A stretch of 50,749 nucleotides of DNA from Gammaproteobacteria bacterium (GCA_009837725.1 VXSY01000080.1:1-50749), one strand, 5' to 3'. Shown: positions 9,336-18,619, counted from the stretch's first letter. Numbers and translations are program-made. The notes: generated from the sequence alone by a model not told the origin.

Positions 9336-10289
9336 ATGTGGCAGTACATCGTCCGTCGCCTTTTGCAGATGCTGCCCGTGCTGGCGCTGGTGACCTTCCT
9401 CGTCCATGCGTTGATGCTGGCGATCCCGGGCGACCCGGTGCGCGCGCTCATCGGCCCGGGCGAGGTGCTCGACGAGGAGCAAATCGCCCTCATTCGCAAG
9501 GAGCACCACCTCGACGAACCGGTGCTGGTGCAATACGGCATCTGGCTCAGCAAGGCCGTGCAAGGCGACCTCGGCCGTTCCACCCAGAACCAGCGCCCAG
9601 TGGCGGAGGAACTCGGCTCCCGGGCCCTCGTGACCCTGCAATTCGGCATCGTCGCCTGGCTCACGGCACTGTTCGTGGGCGTACCGGCAGGCATCGCCTC
9701 GGCGGTGTATCGGGGCCGCCCCGTGGACTACGTGGCGACGGTGCTGTCTATCGGCGGTGTGGCGATACCCAACTTCTGGCTCGGCATCATGGCCATCCTG
9801 CTGTTCGGCGTGACCCTCGGCTGGCTGCCGACGCAGGGCTACGTCGACATCTTCGAAGACCCCGTGGAGGGCCTGCGCCACATGGCGCTGCCGGCCTTTG
9901 CGCTCGGCGTCACAAGCTGTGCGTTAATCATGCGCCAGAGCCGCTCCGCCATGCTCGAAGTGCTGGCGCAGGACTACATGCGAACCGCCCGTGCCAAGGG
10001 CTTAAGCGAGCGCGTGGTGATCTGGATTCACGCGCTGCGCAATGCGCTCTTGCCCGTGGTGACGGTGTTCGGCCTGCAAACCGGCCGCATCTTCGCCGGC
10101 GCCGTGGTGATCGAGACCCTGTTCGGCATCCCCGGCATGGGCAACTACATGGTGCAGGCCATCTTCGCCCGTGACTTCGTGGTGGTGCAGGGCGGCGTGC
10201 TGCTGATGGCGGTGTCGGTGCTCACGGCCAATCTCATCACCGACCTTGCCTACGCCTGGCTCGATCCGAGGATCAAGTACGGTGACTGA
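9336..10289 (+). CDS. ABC transporter permease, DppB/OppB family
   Basis: 317 aa inner-membrane permease with about six transmembrane helices. N-terminus MWQYIVRRLLQMLPVL and the LAIPGDPVRAL segment are typical of DppB. The cytoplasmic EAA loop that docks to the ATPases is visible as DYMRTARAKGLSERVVIWIH followed by ALRNALLPVV. Its stop overlaps the start of the next permease gene by 8 nt. Confidence 0.92.
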   Translation: MWQYIVRRLLQMLPVLALVTFLVHALMLAIPGDPVRALIGPGEVLDEEQIALIRKEHHLDEPVLVQYGIWLSKAVQGDLGRSTQNQRPVAEELGSRALVTLQFGIVAWLTALFVGVPAGIASAVYRGRPVDYVATVLSIGGVAIPNFWLGIMAILLFGVTLGWLPTQGYVDIFEDPVEGLRHMALPAFALGVTSCALIMRQSRSAMLEVLAQDYMRTARAKGLSERVVIWIHALRNALLPVVTVFGLQTGRIFAGAVVIETLFGIPGMGNYMVQAIFARDFVVVQGGVLLMAVSVLTANLITDLAYAWLDPRIKYGD

Positions 10290-11166
10290 CGGCGCGCTGC
10301 CAGCGCTCGCTACCGAGCATCCTGCGGTGACGACGCTGCGGCGCTTGCTCGCCATGCCGCAGGCCGCGCTCGGGGTGGTGGTGATCGTGCTGACGGTGCT
10401 CGCCGCGCTGCTCGCGCCGTGGATCGTGCCGGTGGACCCGGAAGAGATGGACTTCGACAATCTGCTGAGCGGCATCTCGGCGGAACATTGGCTGGGTTCG
10501 GACCAGATGGGCCGCGACACGCTGGCGCGGCTCATCGTCGGTGCCCAGGTGGCGCTGATGGTGAGCATCGGCGCGGTGGGGCTCGGCGTTGCCCTCGGCG
10601 TGCCGCTGGGGCTCGCCTCGGTGCATTTTCGCGGCTTCGTGGACGACGTCATCATGCGGGTGATGGACGCCTTGGTAGTGTTTCCGAGCCTGCTGATCGC
10701 GGTAGGGCTCGCCGCCGCCATGGGCGGCTCGCTGGTCACGGTGATCGTCGCCATTGGCCTTGCCAACGTGCCCTGGATGGCGCGCGTGGTGCGCAGCCAA
10801 GGCCTGACGGTGCGCGAACTCGACTATGTGGCGGCGGCGCAGGCCGGCGGCATGAGCAACGTGCGCATCATCGTCCGCCACATCCTGCCGAACAGCGTCG
10901 CTCCGGTGATCGTGCAGGCGACCCTCGGCATGGGCTACGCGGTGCTGACGGAAGCGGCACTCGGCTTCATCGGCGTCGGCATCCAGCCACCAACCCCCAC
11001 CTGGGGCAACATGCTGCAGCAGGCATTTCCCATGCTGGACCAGCAGCCCCTGCTCTCGGTAGTCCCCGGCCTCGCCATCTTCCTGCTGGTGCTCGCCTTC
11101 AATTTCGTCGGCGACGCCTTGCGCGACATCCTGGATCCAAGGCTAAAGGGCGTGGTCGACGCCTAG
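10282..11166 (+). CDS. ABC transporter permease, DppC/OppC family
   Basis: 294 aa, second permease of the importer. Typical features: GSDQMGRDTLARL after the first helix, EAA loop ELDYVAAAQAGGMSN with RHILPNSVAP, and the C-terminal DPRLKG. I chose GTG 10282, which overlaps the preceding stop and begins before the conserved N-terminus; an upstream ATG at 10246 lies inside the previous gene. Last gene of the ABC operon. The 135 bp that follow are AT-rich and carry the lpxC promoter candidate. Confidence 0.92.
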   Translation: MTDGALPALATEHPAVTTLRRLLAMPQAALGVVVIVLTVLAALLAPWIVPVDPEEMDFDNLLSGISAEHWLGSDQMGRDTLARLIVGAQVALMVSIGAVGLGVALGVPLGLASVHFRGFVDDVIMRVMDALVVFPSLLIAVGLAAAMGGSLVTVIVAIGLANVPWMARVVRSQGLTVRELDYVAAAQAGGMSNVRIIVRHILPNSVAPVIVQATLGMGYAVLTEAALGFIGVGIQPPTPTWGNMLQQAFPMLDQQPLLSVVPGLAIFLLVLAFNFVGDALRDILDPRLKGVVDA

Positions 11167-11234
11167 GCTCGACCTTGATCACAAATCACTCCAAAGTTGT
11201 ATCAAGATATGTCCAATTATCTCTCCACTTTATC

Positions 11235-11263
11235 TTCATTTTTACGAATCAAGCGCGTATAGT
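11235..11263 (+). promoter_or_regulatory. Candidate sigma70 promoter for lpxC
   Basis: TTCATT (11235-11240), a 17-bp spacer and TATAGT (11258-11263) in a locally AT-rich stretch, 38 nt upstream of the lpxC ATG. The -10 matches consensus at 5 of 6 positions; the -35 at only 3. Confidence 0.45.
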
Positions 11264-11301
11264 GCGCCGCCATTGACTCTTGCTTGCCGGGACACTTGCC
11301 C

Positions 11302-12210
11302 ATGCCGAGACAGCGAACGATCGAAGCGCCGGTTCACGCCATCGGCGTCGGAGTCCACACCGGCAACATCGCTCGCATCACGCTGCGCCCTGCTCCCGTC
11401 GATACCGGCATCGAGTTCACCCGCACCGACACCCCGCACCGGCGGCCGATCAAGGCGCGGGCAGAGAACGTCTGCGACACCACCCTCGCCACCAGCATCG
11501 GCATGGAGGGCGTGCAGATCGCCACCGTCGAGCACCTGCTGTCGGCGCTGTGGGGGCTCGGCATCGACAACCTCCATGTCGATCTGCACGGCGAGGAGGT
11601 GCCGATCATGGATGGCAGCGCCCAGCCGTTCATCGACTTGGTGCACAGCGTCGGCATCCGCGAGCAGGACGCCGCCAAGCGCTACATCCTCATCACCCGC
11701 GAGGTGCGGGTGAGCCACGGCGACGCGATTGCCACGCTCAAGCCCTACGACGGCTTCAAGGCGGGCTACACGTTCGTGTTCGACCATCCGGTGTACAACC
11801 GCTATCCCAAGCACGCCGAGCTCGACTTCGCCGACATCAGCTATGTGGACGACGTCAGCGGCGCCCGTTCGTTCGGCTTGACGCGAGAGCTCCCGCAGGC
11901 GCAAGCGATCAAGCGTTGCCTTGGTTCAAGCCTTGCCAACGCGGTGGGCATTGACGACCACGGCATCATCAACGACGAGGGGCTGCGCTACCCGGACGAG
12001 TTCGTCAAGCACAAGATCCTCGACGCCATCGGCGACCTCTACCTTCTGGGGCTGCCTCTGATCGGCGCGTTCGAGGGCTACATGTCCGGCCACGCCCTCA
12101 ACAACACGCTGGCCATGGCGCTCTTGCGCTGTACCGACGCGTGGACCTTGGTGGAGTCAGACGACGCAGCCGCACTGGGCGCTGCCCGCCGCACCGCCCA
12201 ACTGAACTGA
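11302..12210 (+). CDS. lpxC: UDP-3-O-acyl-N-acetylglucosamine deacetylase LpxC
   Basis: 302 aa, normal length. Zn-dependent cytosolic enzyme that performs the committed step of lipid A synthesis. Catalytic landmarks are present: Glu77-His78 in TVEHLLSAL, zinc ligands His and Asp in FVKHKILDAIGD, and the catalytic His in GHALNN. The ATG at 11302 (MPRQRTIE) matches the family start; a TTG at 11284 would add six residues. Here lpxC stands alone between an ABC operon and gltX, away from the cell-division cluster where it often lies. Its presence implies a lipid A-bearing outer membrane. Confidence 0.96.
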   Translation: MPRQRTIEAPVHAIGVGVHTGNIARITLRPAPVDTGIEFTRTDTPHRRPIKARAENVCDTTLATSIGMEGVQIATVEHLLSALWGLGIDNLHVDLHGEEVPIMDGSAQPFIDLVHSVGIREQDAAKRYILITREVRVSHGDAIATLKPYDGFKAGYTFVFDHPVYNRYPKHAELDFADISYVDDVSGARSFGLTRELPQAQAIKRCLGSSLANAVGIDDHGIINDEGLRYPDEFVKHKILDAIGDLYLLGLPLIGAFEGYMSGHALNNTLAMALLRCTDAWTLVESDDAAALGAARRTAQLN

Positions 12211-12328
12211 CACGCCCTTTCGACGGGCGGCCTTCTTCGAGCGAGGGCCGGATGCCCCTCGCCCCACGCCCTGAACGGGTTCCGTAAAATGCCACTTCGC
12301 GCGTTTGCCTAGAGCATAGGGCTCCGTC

Positions 12329-13804
12329 ATGAGCGTTCGTACCAGGGTCGCCCCCAGCCCCACCGGCGACCCCCACGTCGGCACCGCCTATATGGCGCTC
12401 TTCAACTACGCCTTCGCCCGCCGTCAGGGCGGCCGCTTCATCCTGCGCATTGAGGACACCGATCGTGCCCGCTCGAGTGCGCCTTCGGAGAGCGCCATCT
12501 TCGAAGCGCTGCGCTGGCTGGGCCTCGACTGGGACGAGGGCCCTGACGTCGGCGGCGCCAGCGGACCGTATCGCCAGAGCGAACGGCGCGAGACCTACAC
12601 GCAGCACACCCAAACGCTATTAGAGAACGGCAAGGCATTCCACTGCTTCTGCTCCCGCGAGCGCCTCGATGCCGTGCGGCGGGACCAGCAGAGGGCAGGA
12701 GAAACGCCGCGCTACGACGGCCATTGCCTGGCGCTCGACCCCAACGAGGCCCGCGCCCGGGCAGCCGCCGGCGAAGAGCACGTGATTCGCCTTGCCGTGC
12801 CCCCCGAGGGCACGTGCGAAGTCGAGGACGGCCTGCGCGGAACCATCGAGATTCCCTGGCAGCAAGTGGACATGCAGGTGCTGGTGAAGGCCGACGGTTT
12901 CCCGACCTATCACCTGGCCGTGGTGGTGGACGATCACCTCATGGCCATCAGCCACGTGCTGCGCGGCGAGGAGTGGATCAACTCTAGCCCGAAGCACCAG
13001 CTCCTCTACGACGCCTTCGGCTGGGACATGCCGCAGCACTACCACCTGCCGCTCCTGCGCAACCCCGACCGCAGCAAGCTCTCCAAGCGCAAGAACCCCA
13101 CCGGCATCGACTACTACCGCCGCCGAGGCTACCTGCCGGAAGCGGTGCTGAATTACCTCGCCCTGATGGGCTGGTCCATGCCGGATGAACGCGAAATCTT
13201 CAGCTTGGCCGAGATGATCGAGAACTTCGACCTCGGCCGGGTGTCCGTGCGCGGCCCGGTGTTCGACCCGGAAAAGCTCGACTGGCTGAGCGGCCAACAC
13301 CTGCGGGCGCTCAAACCCGACGATTTCGCCGCCCGCTTCCGCGACTGGGCGAACCCAGACCGTCTGGCCTCTCTCGTACCCCTCGTCCAGGAACGAACCG
13401 AGCGCTTCAGCGACTTGGCAGGCCAGGTGGACTACCTCGTTGGCGACCGCGACCCCCTTACCGAAGAGAGCTTCGCCGCCACCAAGCGCCCACCGGAGGA
13501 ATGCCGACGCATCCTCGACCATGCACTGCGCGCTCTCGAACCCGTGGAGCCGTGGGAGCGGGACGCACTCCACGAAGCGGTCGCCTCCCTTGCCACGGCG
13601 ATGGACCTAAAGCTCCGCGACCTGATGCCACCCTTGTTCCTCGCCATCGCCGGTCGCAGCCGGGCCCTGCCCCTGTTCGACTCCATGGCCTGGCTCGGGC
13701 GCGACCTGACCCGCGACCGCCTCCGCACCGCCGTCGAGGCCCTGGGCGGGATCAGCAAGAAGGAGGCGAAGCGCTTCGAACGGGCCTGGCGCGATCTCTG
13801 GTAG
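12329..13804 (+). CDS. gltX: Glutamyl-tRNA synthetase
   Basis: 491 aa class I aminoacyl-tRNA synthetase that charges tRNA-Glu. HIGH-type motif PTGDPHVGTAYMALFNYAF near residue 10, KMSKS-type motif SKLSKRKNPTG, and the connecting segment LRIEDTDRARS with HCFCSRERLDAVR. The C-terminal anticodon-binding helices run to the end. It lies 118 bp downstream of lpxC; a TAAAAT at 12285-12290 could be a -10 but lacks a matching -35. Confidence 0.96.
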   Translation: MSVRTRVAPSPTGDPHVGTAYMALFNYAFARRQGGRFILRIEDTDRARSSAPSESAIFEALRWLGLDWDEGPDVGGASGPYRQSERRETYTQHTQTLLENGKAFHCFCSRERLDAVRRDQQRAGETPRYDGHCLALDPNEARARAAAGEEHVIRLAVPPEGTCEVEDGLRGTIEIPWQQVDMQVLVKADGFPTYHLAVVVDDHLMAISHVLRGEEWINSSPKHQLLYDAFGWDMPQHYHLPLLRNPDRSKLSKRKNPTGIDYYRRRGYLPEAVLNYLALMGWSMPDEREIFSLAEMIENFDLGRVSVRGPVFDPEKLDWLSGQHLRALKPDDFAARFRDWANPDRLASLVPLVQERTERFSDLAGQVDYLVGDRDPLTEESFAATKRPPEECRRILDHALRALEPVEPWERDALHEAVASLATAMDLKLRDLMPPLFLAIAGRSRALPLFDSMAWLGRDLTRDRLRTAVEALGGISKKEAKRFERAWRDLW

Positions 13805-13844
13805 GCTCATTCGCACACCGACTTTCCACGAAGGAGGGCGCCCC

Positions 13845-15536
13845 ATGCCCCACGACATCGTCATCCGCAACGGCACGCTGGTGGACGGCACCGGCGCCCC
13901 AGGCCGCCCCGGCGATCTCGCTCTCGACGGCGACCGCATCACCGCCGTAGGCGAAGTGCCCGAACGGGGCCGCCGCGAAATCAACGCCGACGGCAAGTTC
14001 GTCACCCCAGGCTTCGTCGACATCCACACCCACCTCGACGCCCAGATCGCCTGGGACCCCATCGCCTCCTCGTCCTGCTACCACGGCATCACCTCGGCGG
14101 TGATCGGCAACTGCGGCGTCACCTTCGCCCCGTGCAAGCCAGCAGACCGAGACTATCTCGCGAGCATGATGGAATCCGTCGAGGACATCCCCCGCGACTC
14201 CATCAACGCGGGCCTGCCGTGGGACTGGGAAACCTACGGCGAATACCTCGCCTCCATCGACCGCATGGACAAGGGCATCAACGTCGGCGGCATGGTGGGG
14301 CACTGCGCCGTTCGCATCCACGCCATGGGCGAACGCAGCCTCTCCGACGACCCAGCCGAAGCCACCGATGACGACATCGCCCGCATGTGCGACCTGGTGG
14401 ACGAGGCCATCGGTGCCGGCGCCCTGGGTTTCTCCACCTCCCGCACCTTCCTGCACAAGGTGCCGGACGGACGCCACGTGCCCGGCACCTACGCCGACCC
14501 GAAGGAACTCCTCGCCATGGGTCGCGTGCTGGGCCGCCACGGAAAGGGCATCTTCGAAGGCGCCCTGCGCATCGGCGAGCGCGACCGCGAGGAGCATCTG
14601 CCCAAGACGCGCGCCGAAATCGCCTGGGTGGGCGAACTCTCGCGCCAAAACAACGTGCAATGCACATTCGGCCTCGCCCACAGCTACCGCCGCCCCGACC
14701 TCTACCGCCGCGTGATCGAGTTCGCCGAGGAAGAGAACGCCAAGGGCGCCCGGCTACGCCCGCAAACCAGCTCGCGCGGCATCGGCGGCCTCTTCGGCCT
14801 CGACCACCGCACCCCGTTCGACGCCACGCCAGCTTGGCGAGAACTGAATTCGAGGTCCTTTGCCGAGCGCGTCCGAGCGCTGGAAGACGAGTCGTTCCGA
14901 GCCCGCCTCGCCGACCTCACCGAAACACCAACCCTCGATCTCGCACAGGCATACATCCTCACCGACGACGACCTCGACTACGTCCACGACCGCGACCGCT
15001 CGCTGGCCGCACTGGCCGAACGCACCGGCCAAACCCCGGTGGCAGCCTTCATCGAACTCAACCGGCGCCACAAGGGCCGCGTGCAGCTCTGGCACCCCGG
15101 CCTCAACCAATCCATGGACGCCATCGAGGAGATGATCACCAACCCCACGGTGGCCATGGGCCTCGCCGACTCCGGCGCCCACGTAGGCCAGATCATGGAC
15201 GCAAGCTCGCCAACCTGGCTCCTCACCTACTGGGTGAAGAACCGAGGCGTCATGTCCCTCGAACAGGCCGTGCAAAGCTGGACCAGCGACACCGCAGCCA
15301 TCTTCGGCATCCGCGAACGCGGCGTGCTCACCGAAGGCGCCTTCGCCGACGTGAACGTCATCGACATGGACACCCTGGCGATGGAACTCCCCGAATACCG
15401 CCACGACTTCCCCGGTGGCGCCGGCCGCTACGTCCAACGCGGCCGAGGCTACGACCAGGTGATCGTCAACGGCCAAGTCTTCATGGAAACCGGCGAACCC
15501 GCCGGCGCCCTCGCGGGGGTGACGCTCCGAAGCTGA
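13845..15536 (+). CDS. N-acyl-D-amino-acid deacylase family amidohydrolase
   Basis: 563 aa metal-dependent amidohydrolase of the D-aminoacylase group, which removes acyl groups from N-acyl-D-amino acids. Visible: MPHDIVIRNGTLVDGTG start, HxH metal motif TPGFVDIHTHLDAQ near residue 60, NCGVTFAPC, MVGHCAVR and ADSGAHVG near the C-terminus. A strong AAGGAGG precedes the ATG. Substrate specificity cannot be read from sequence; many genes of this group of about 560 aa have no tested activity. A second gene of the same type begins at 50543. Confidence 0.88.
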   Translation: MPHDIVIRNGTLVDGTGAPGRPGDLALDGDRITAVGEVPERGRREINADGKFVTPGFVDIHTHLDAQIAWDPIASSSCYHGITSAVIGNCGVTFAPCKPADRDYLASMMESVEDIPRDSINAGLPWDWETYGEYLASIDRMDKGINVGGMVGHCAVRIHAMGERSLSDDPAEATDDDIARMCDLVDEAIGAGALGFSTSRTFLHKVPDGRHVPGTYADPKELLAMGRVLGRHGKGIFEGALRIGERDREEHLPKTRAEIAWVGELSRQNNVQCTFGLAHSYRRPDLYRRVIEFAEEENAKGARLRPQTSSRGIGGLFGLDHRTPFDATPAWRELNSRSFAERVRALEDESFRARLADLTETPTLDLAQAYILTDDDLDYVHDRDRSLAALAERTGQTPVAAFIELNRRHKGRVQLWHPGLNQSMDAIEEMITNPTVAMGLADSGAHVGQIMDASSPTWLLTYWVKNRGVMSLEQAVQSWTSDTAAIFGIRERGVLTEGAFADVNVIDMDTLAMELPEYRHDFPGGAGRYVQRGRGYDQVIVNGQVFMETGEPAGALAGVTLRS

Positions 15537-15575
15537 GGACGGCGCGAGAAAAGCCGAGAGAAGCGCCGGCAGGCG

Positions 15576-17268
15576 AGCGTTATCCAATAAGAAAGTGAGC
15601 CTGAAGGCGGGTTTCTCTCGCGGACGCTGACTGCCGGTTTTCGGACGGTTTGAAGGGAGGGATCGTAGGATTGGCATCCGAGGGAGGCAAGGTCTGGCAA
15701 CTTGCGCACGCCGGGACGCGATCGGGCTTCCGACGGGATCGGCTGGGACTGGCGCGAGGGGATGGTGCGAGCGCGCGCTTGCTTGCACAGGTGCGGCGCG
15801 CCAAAACCCACGCCATAGGGCGCGCCGCCGCAGTTCGAGGCTGCAAGCGCGCGCGGGGCGGGCGGGGTGGAACCTGCCTGCGGGCGCCCTCCGTGCAGGC
15901 CGGATGGGCCGTTCAGGCAGCCGCCGGAGCCACCTGTCCGATGCGTCGGAACAGTTCGTCGCGGGCGTCGTTCGCCTGCCGGTTCGCCTCGAGATCGGAT
16001 GCCGCGTAGGCAATCCGGTCGAGGTCGGCGAAGGTCACTCCGGGCTTGAGGAACCGCTCGGCGTCCGTCAGCGACTTCAGCTTCTCGTAGGGTGTCGCCA
16101 CGTCCTGCCTGCGGTAGCGGCGGCGCACCTTCCCCCTGCAGTCGCGGACCTCGGTGGCGAACAGGCAGGGACGGTGGTGGTTGAGGTACGGCGACAGCAC
16201 GCCCCGGGAGAAGTCGTTGACCTCGGCCGCGAAGCGCTGCGGGATGTGGTCGTGGCCGAACCAGCGGCGCACGACGCTGGCGTTCTTGCCCTCGACCAGG
16301 GCGTTGTCGTTGGAGCGCCGCGCCCGCGACTTGGTGAAGCTGGGCACGTGCAGCTTGTTGAGCATGGCCGCGACCTGGTGGTTGACGTACTCCGAGCCGT
16401 TGTCGGCGTGGAAGCCGAGCACGGCGAACGGCAGCGAGAGGAGCATCTCCTCCAGCACCGGCACCAGGAACGCCTCGGAGATGGCGGCCACCGCGCCGAC
16501 GTGCTCGAACTGGGTGACCTCGTCGACGAGGTTGACGTGGTAGAGGCCCTTGGCGCCGTTGCGGTCGCCCTGGTGGACGGTGTCCACGCGCACGTGTCCC
16601 GGCTGGCCGTCCGGATCCGGCCGCCGCCGCTCGCCGATCCGCGCCGCGGTCGGCTTCGTGTGCTCGAAGGTCGTCCGCTGCGTCCGGTAGGTCTTCGACC
16701 GCCGCAGGTTGTACAGGTGCGACACCGACAGCCGCGACAGGCGCCTGAAGCGGGCGTCGCCGAACACCTCGTACTGGCGCCGCAGCACCTCGCACGCCGC
16801 CGGGCCGCAGAGCTGGCCGCCGATCTCGTCGGCCTGCGCCAGCAGGCGGATGTCCGCCGCCGTATACACCCGCTCGAACGGCCGACCGCTGTTCGCCCCG
16901 CGCCGGTCCTCGATGCGTCCGGTCTCCCGGTGCTGGGCGACGAGCCGCGTCACCTGGGCGCGCGACAGTCCCGTCGCCTTCATCAGGAACTCCCGCACCG
17001 TCCCCTTGCCCGCCCGGCCGAGCGCTCCGTAGTCCAGCCGCACCAGCGTTCGCCGAACGAACACGTACGCCTCCTCGCGGTCGGCTGGCTTGAACCCCAC
17101 TTCCCCGCTGCCGTCGAGGAACCCCTTGATCTGCTCCACCGTCCGGAGCCGTTCGGTCTGCAATGTCACGATCATCCTCCGAATGATCGTCCGAAACCGA
17201 ACCGCTCAGGCTCATGTAGCGTTGGAAACCCGTGCGCCCTTCAGGCTCACATAGCGTTGGACAACTCT
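15576..17268 (-). mobile_element. Intact insertion sequence, DDE transposase of the rve/IntA type
   Basis: 1693 bp bounded by imperfect terminal inverted repeats of about 32 bp: the left end begins AGCGTTATCCAA and the right end, reversed, begins AGAGTTGTCCAA; both continue to GTGAGCCTGAAGG. A 5-bp target duplication AGGCG flanks it (15571-15575 and 17269-17273). A second, subterminal copy of the right-end motif lies at about 17206-17229, probably an extra transposase site. It carries one transposase gene on the minus strand; 15576-15912 inside it has no convincing gene. The right end abuts the -35 box of the tRNA promoter. ISfinder group not assigned. Confidence 0.9.
15913..17175 (-). CDS. 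IS transposase with integrase (rve) catalytic core
   Basis: 420 aa. N-terminal helix-turn-helix region with TGLSRAQVTRLVAQHRETG, then an integrase-type RNase H core. The DDE residues read VRVDTVHQGD, FHADNGSE and NALVEGKN. The frame is uninterrupted and both element ends are intact, so the element could be active. Similar to transposases distantly related to IS481/IS3. A long plus-strand open frame opposite it is a composition shadow. Confidence 0.92.
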   Translation of the reverse strand: MIVTLQTERLRTVEQIKGFLDGSGEVGFKPADREEAYVFVRRTLVRLDYGALGRAGKGTVREFLMKATGLSRAQVTRLVAQHRETGRIEDRRGANSGRPFERVYTAADIRLLAQADEIGGQLCGPAACEVLRRQYEVFGDARFRRLSRLSVSHLYNLRRSKTYRTQRTTFEHTKPTAARIGERRRPDPDGQPGHVRVDTVHQGDRNGAKGLYHVNLVDEVTQFEHVGAVAAISEAFLVPVLEEMLLSLPFAVLGFHADNGSEYVNHQVAAMLNKLHVPSFTKSRARRSNDNALVEGKNASVVRRWFGHDHIPQRFAAEVNDFSRGVLSPYLNHHRPCLFATEVRDCRGKVRRRYRRQDVATPYEKLKSLTDAERFLKPGVTFADLDRIAYAASDLEANRQANDARDELFRRIGQVAPAAA

Positions 17269-17273
17269 AGGCG

Positions 17274-17301
17274 TTGATTCACGCGCCAAAGCGCGTAAGA
17301 T
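17274..17301 (+). promoter_or_regulatory. Candidate tRNA operon promoter abutting the IS
   Basis: TTGATT (17274-17279), 16-bp spacer, TAAGAT (17296-17301), followed by a GC-rich discriminator GCGCGCC as in stringently controlled stable-RNA promoters. Position relative to tRNA-Val (starts 17314) fits. The IS target duplication ends at 17273, the base before the -35, so any native upstream element has been displaced. Confidence 0.55.
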
Positions 17302-17313
17302 GCGCGCCTTCGC

Positions 17314-17389
17314 GGGTGTTTAGCTCAGTTGGGAGAGCGACGGCCTTACAAGCCGTAGGTCGCAGGTTCGAACCCTGCAACACCCACCA
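17314..17389 (+). tRNA. tRNA-Val (anticodon TAC)
   Basis: 76 nt including encoded CCA. Acceptor stem GGGTGTT/AACACCC, D-arm TAGCTCAGTTGGGAGAGC, anticodon loop CTTACAA within stem ACGGC/GCCGT, and T-arm GGTTCGAACC. A 7-bp hairpin (17390-17406, CCGCCCG/CGGGCGG) separates it from the next tRNA; without a T-run it is more likely a processing signal than a terminator. Confidence 0.97.
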
Positions 17390-17416
17390 CCGCCCGCAAC
17401 GGGCGGGATCGAAAAA

Positions 17417-17493
17417 GGAGCGGTAGTTCAGCTGGTTAGAATACCGGCCTGTCACGCCGGGGGTCGCGGGTTCGAATCCCGTCCGCTCCGCCA
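17417..17493 (+). tRNA. tRNA-Asp (anticodon GTC)
   Basis: 77 nt including encoded CCA. Acceptor stem GGAGCGG/CCGCTCC, anticodon loop CTGTCAC between CCGGC and GCCGG, T-arm GGTTCGAATCC. Probably co-transcribed with tRNA-Val. The accessory region begins just after it, but I found no second copy of its 3' end that would mark an attachment site. Confidence 0.97.
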
Positions 17494-17556
17494 TCCTCAC
17501 TACGTGCTAGGGGAAGTACGGGCCCGGGTTCCGGTTGCGGCAACGGGGGCTCTCGA

Positions 17557-18223
17557 ATGAGCCTCAGCGACAGGGAGGACGAACTGTTCGAGTCTTGGCC
17601 GGCGCGGCAGGAGCCCTTCGTACGGGACGGGGTCGTTGACGCCGATGAATGCGCCCGCAGTCGCGTGAAGCTCCTATTCGTCCTCAAGGAGGTAAACGAC
17701 CTAGGTGGTGGCGGTTGGGACCTACGGGAACTTCTACGGGCCGGCGGCCGCGCCCAGACCTGGAACACGGTGGCGAGGTGGGTCGAGGGCATCGATCGAC
17801 TTCCGTGCATCGTGCCATGGACCGAGCTTTTCGTCGATCGACGACATTCGACGAAGCCGCGCCCTGCGGAAGGTGGTGGCCGTCAATCTGAAGAAGCAGC
17901 CGGGCGGCGGGGTGGCGGACGACGTCCAATCGAGAGAGGCGACGCAACGCGACCGCCGGTTAATCAATCGGCAGTTGTCCTTGTATGAACCCGACTACGT
18001 GATCTGCTGCGGCAGGTCCGTGACTGACCTGCTCTTCGGTGCGGAGCCCTTTGGCGTATATCCACTAAACAATTTTGAATGGAAGTCGACAGGGCGCGGG
18101 GTGTGGTACAAAACCGTTGGACGGACGCCCCATATTGCGTATTCCCATCCACAAGCGCGGATGCCGGGCAACCTCCTGTACTATGGGCTGATCGACGCCG
18201 TGGCGGAGTTGGCGAGTTCTTGA
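17557..18223 (+). pseudogene. Frameshifted conserved gene, possibly uracil-DNA-glycosylase-like fold
   Basis: The first part reads in one frame (VKLLFVLKEVNDLGGGGWDL, LRAGGRAQTWNTVARWVEGI) to about base 17825. The second part continues one frame over (RALRKVVAVNLKKQPGGG, YEPDYVICCGRSV, YSHPQARMPGNLLYYGLID) to a stop at 18223. Joined, they make a coherent product of about 220 aa. The shift fits one extra base near 17822-17850, in or after a TTTT run. I recognise the pattern as a conserved uncharacterised protein; the ICCG and HPxAR elements faintly resemble the uracil-DNA glycosylase superfamily, but the function is not established. Either a sequencing indel or a real pseudogene. Confidence 0.6.
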
Positions 18224-18590
18224 CATCTACTTTGTGGGCCGGTTCGGCGAGCCCTCTAATCCACCGCAAGTTCGGCGTATACAAGCTCGTAAAACAACGT
18301 CTACTGATATGTTGGGCGGGCAATGTATGCAAGAAATGCAATCCGTGCTAGACGCCTCCACCGCCACGTTTGCCGGTGCCAACGCGCCGAAGCGCAGCTT
18401 GCGACACCCCCACTCCCCGGTATGACATCGGCGGCGATTGGGTTCGCGGGAAGAAAGTCGATGAGTTCTCGCCTTCGTCCTCGGTGAAGAGATTGCTTGC
18501 CTGACGCGTGAATGTCGGCGTCTCCGCTACGGTCTGCATGGAACGCCATATAACCCATTGGGCGACTTCGGGGCAGGGCCGGCCACGGGT
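18224..18590. other. Non-coding stretch of the accessory region
   Basis: No convincing gene on either strand. Slightly lower GC than its surroundings. It ends in GGCCACGGGTCTGT, matching the sequence just inside the right end of the repeat elements further on, so its last tens of bases may be the remains of an element whose left half is lost. Confidence 0.4.
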
Positions 18591-18619
18591 CTGTGGGACG
18601 AAGATGTCTGTGTGTCGGG
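18591..18619. repeat. Solitary right-end copy of the accessory-region repeat
   Basis: Reads CTGTGGGACGAA then ATGT and TGTGTGTCGGG, matching the right ends at 21812-21839, 23070-23097 and 24472-24499 with one extra G and one substitution. No matching left end is seen within 400 bp. Confidence 0.75.

Noticed and set aside
12211-12328. Terminator between lpxC and gltX
   Set aside because: Only 4-5 bp GC stems without a T-run could be drawn.
15904-17277. Long plus-strand open frame (457 codons) opposite the transposase
   Set aside because: Arginine/proline/alanine-rich composition shadow of the transposase gene with no family motif, as are the long antisense frames at 14754-16013 and 47282-49630.
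18348-18539. 63-codon minus-strand open frame in the gap before 18591
   Set aside because: No ribosome site, no recognisable family, and composition typical of chance frames.
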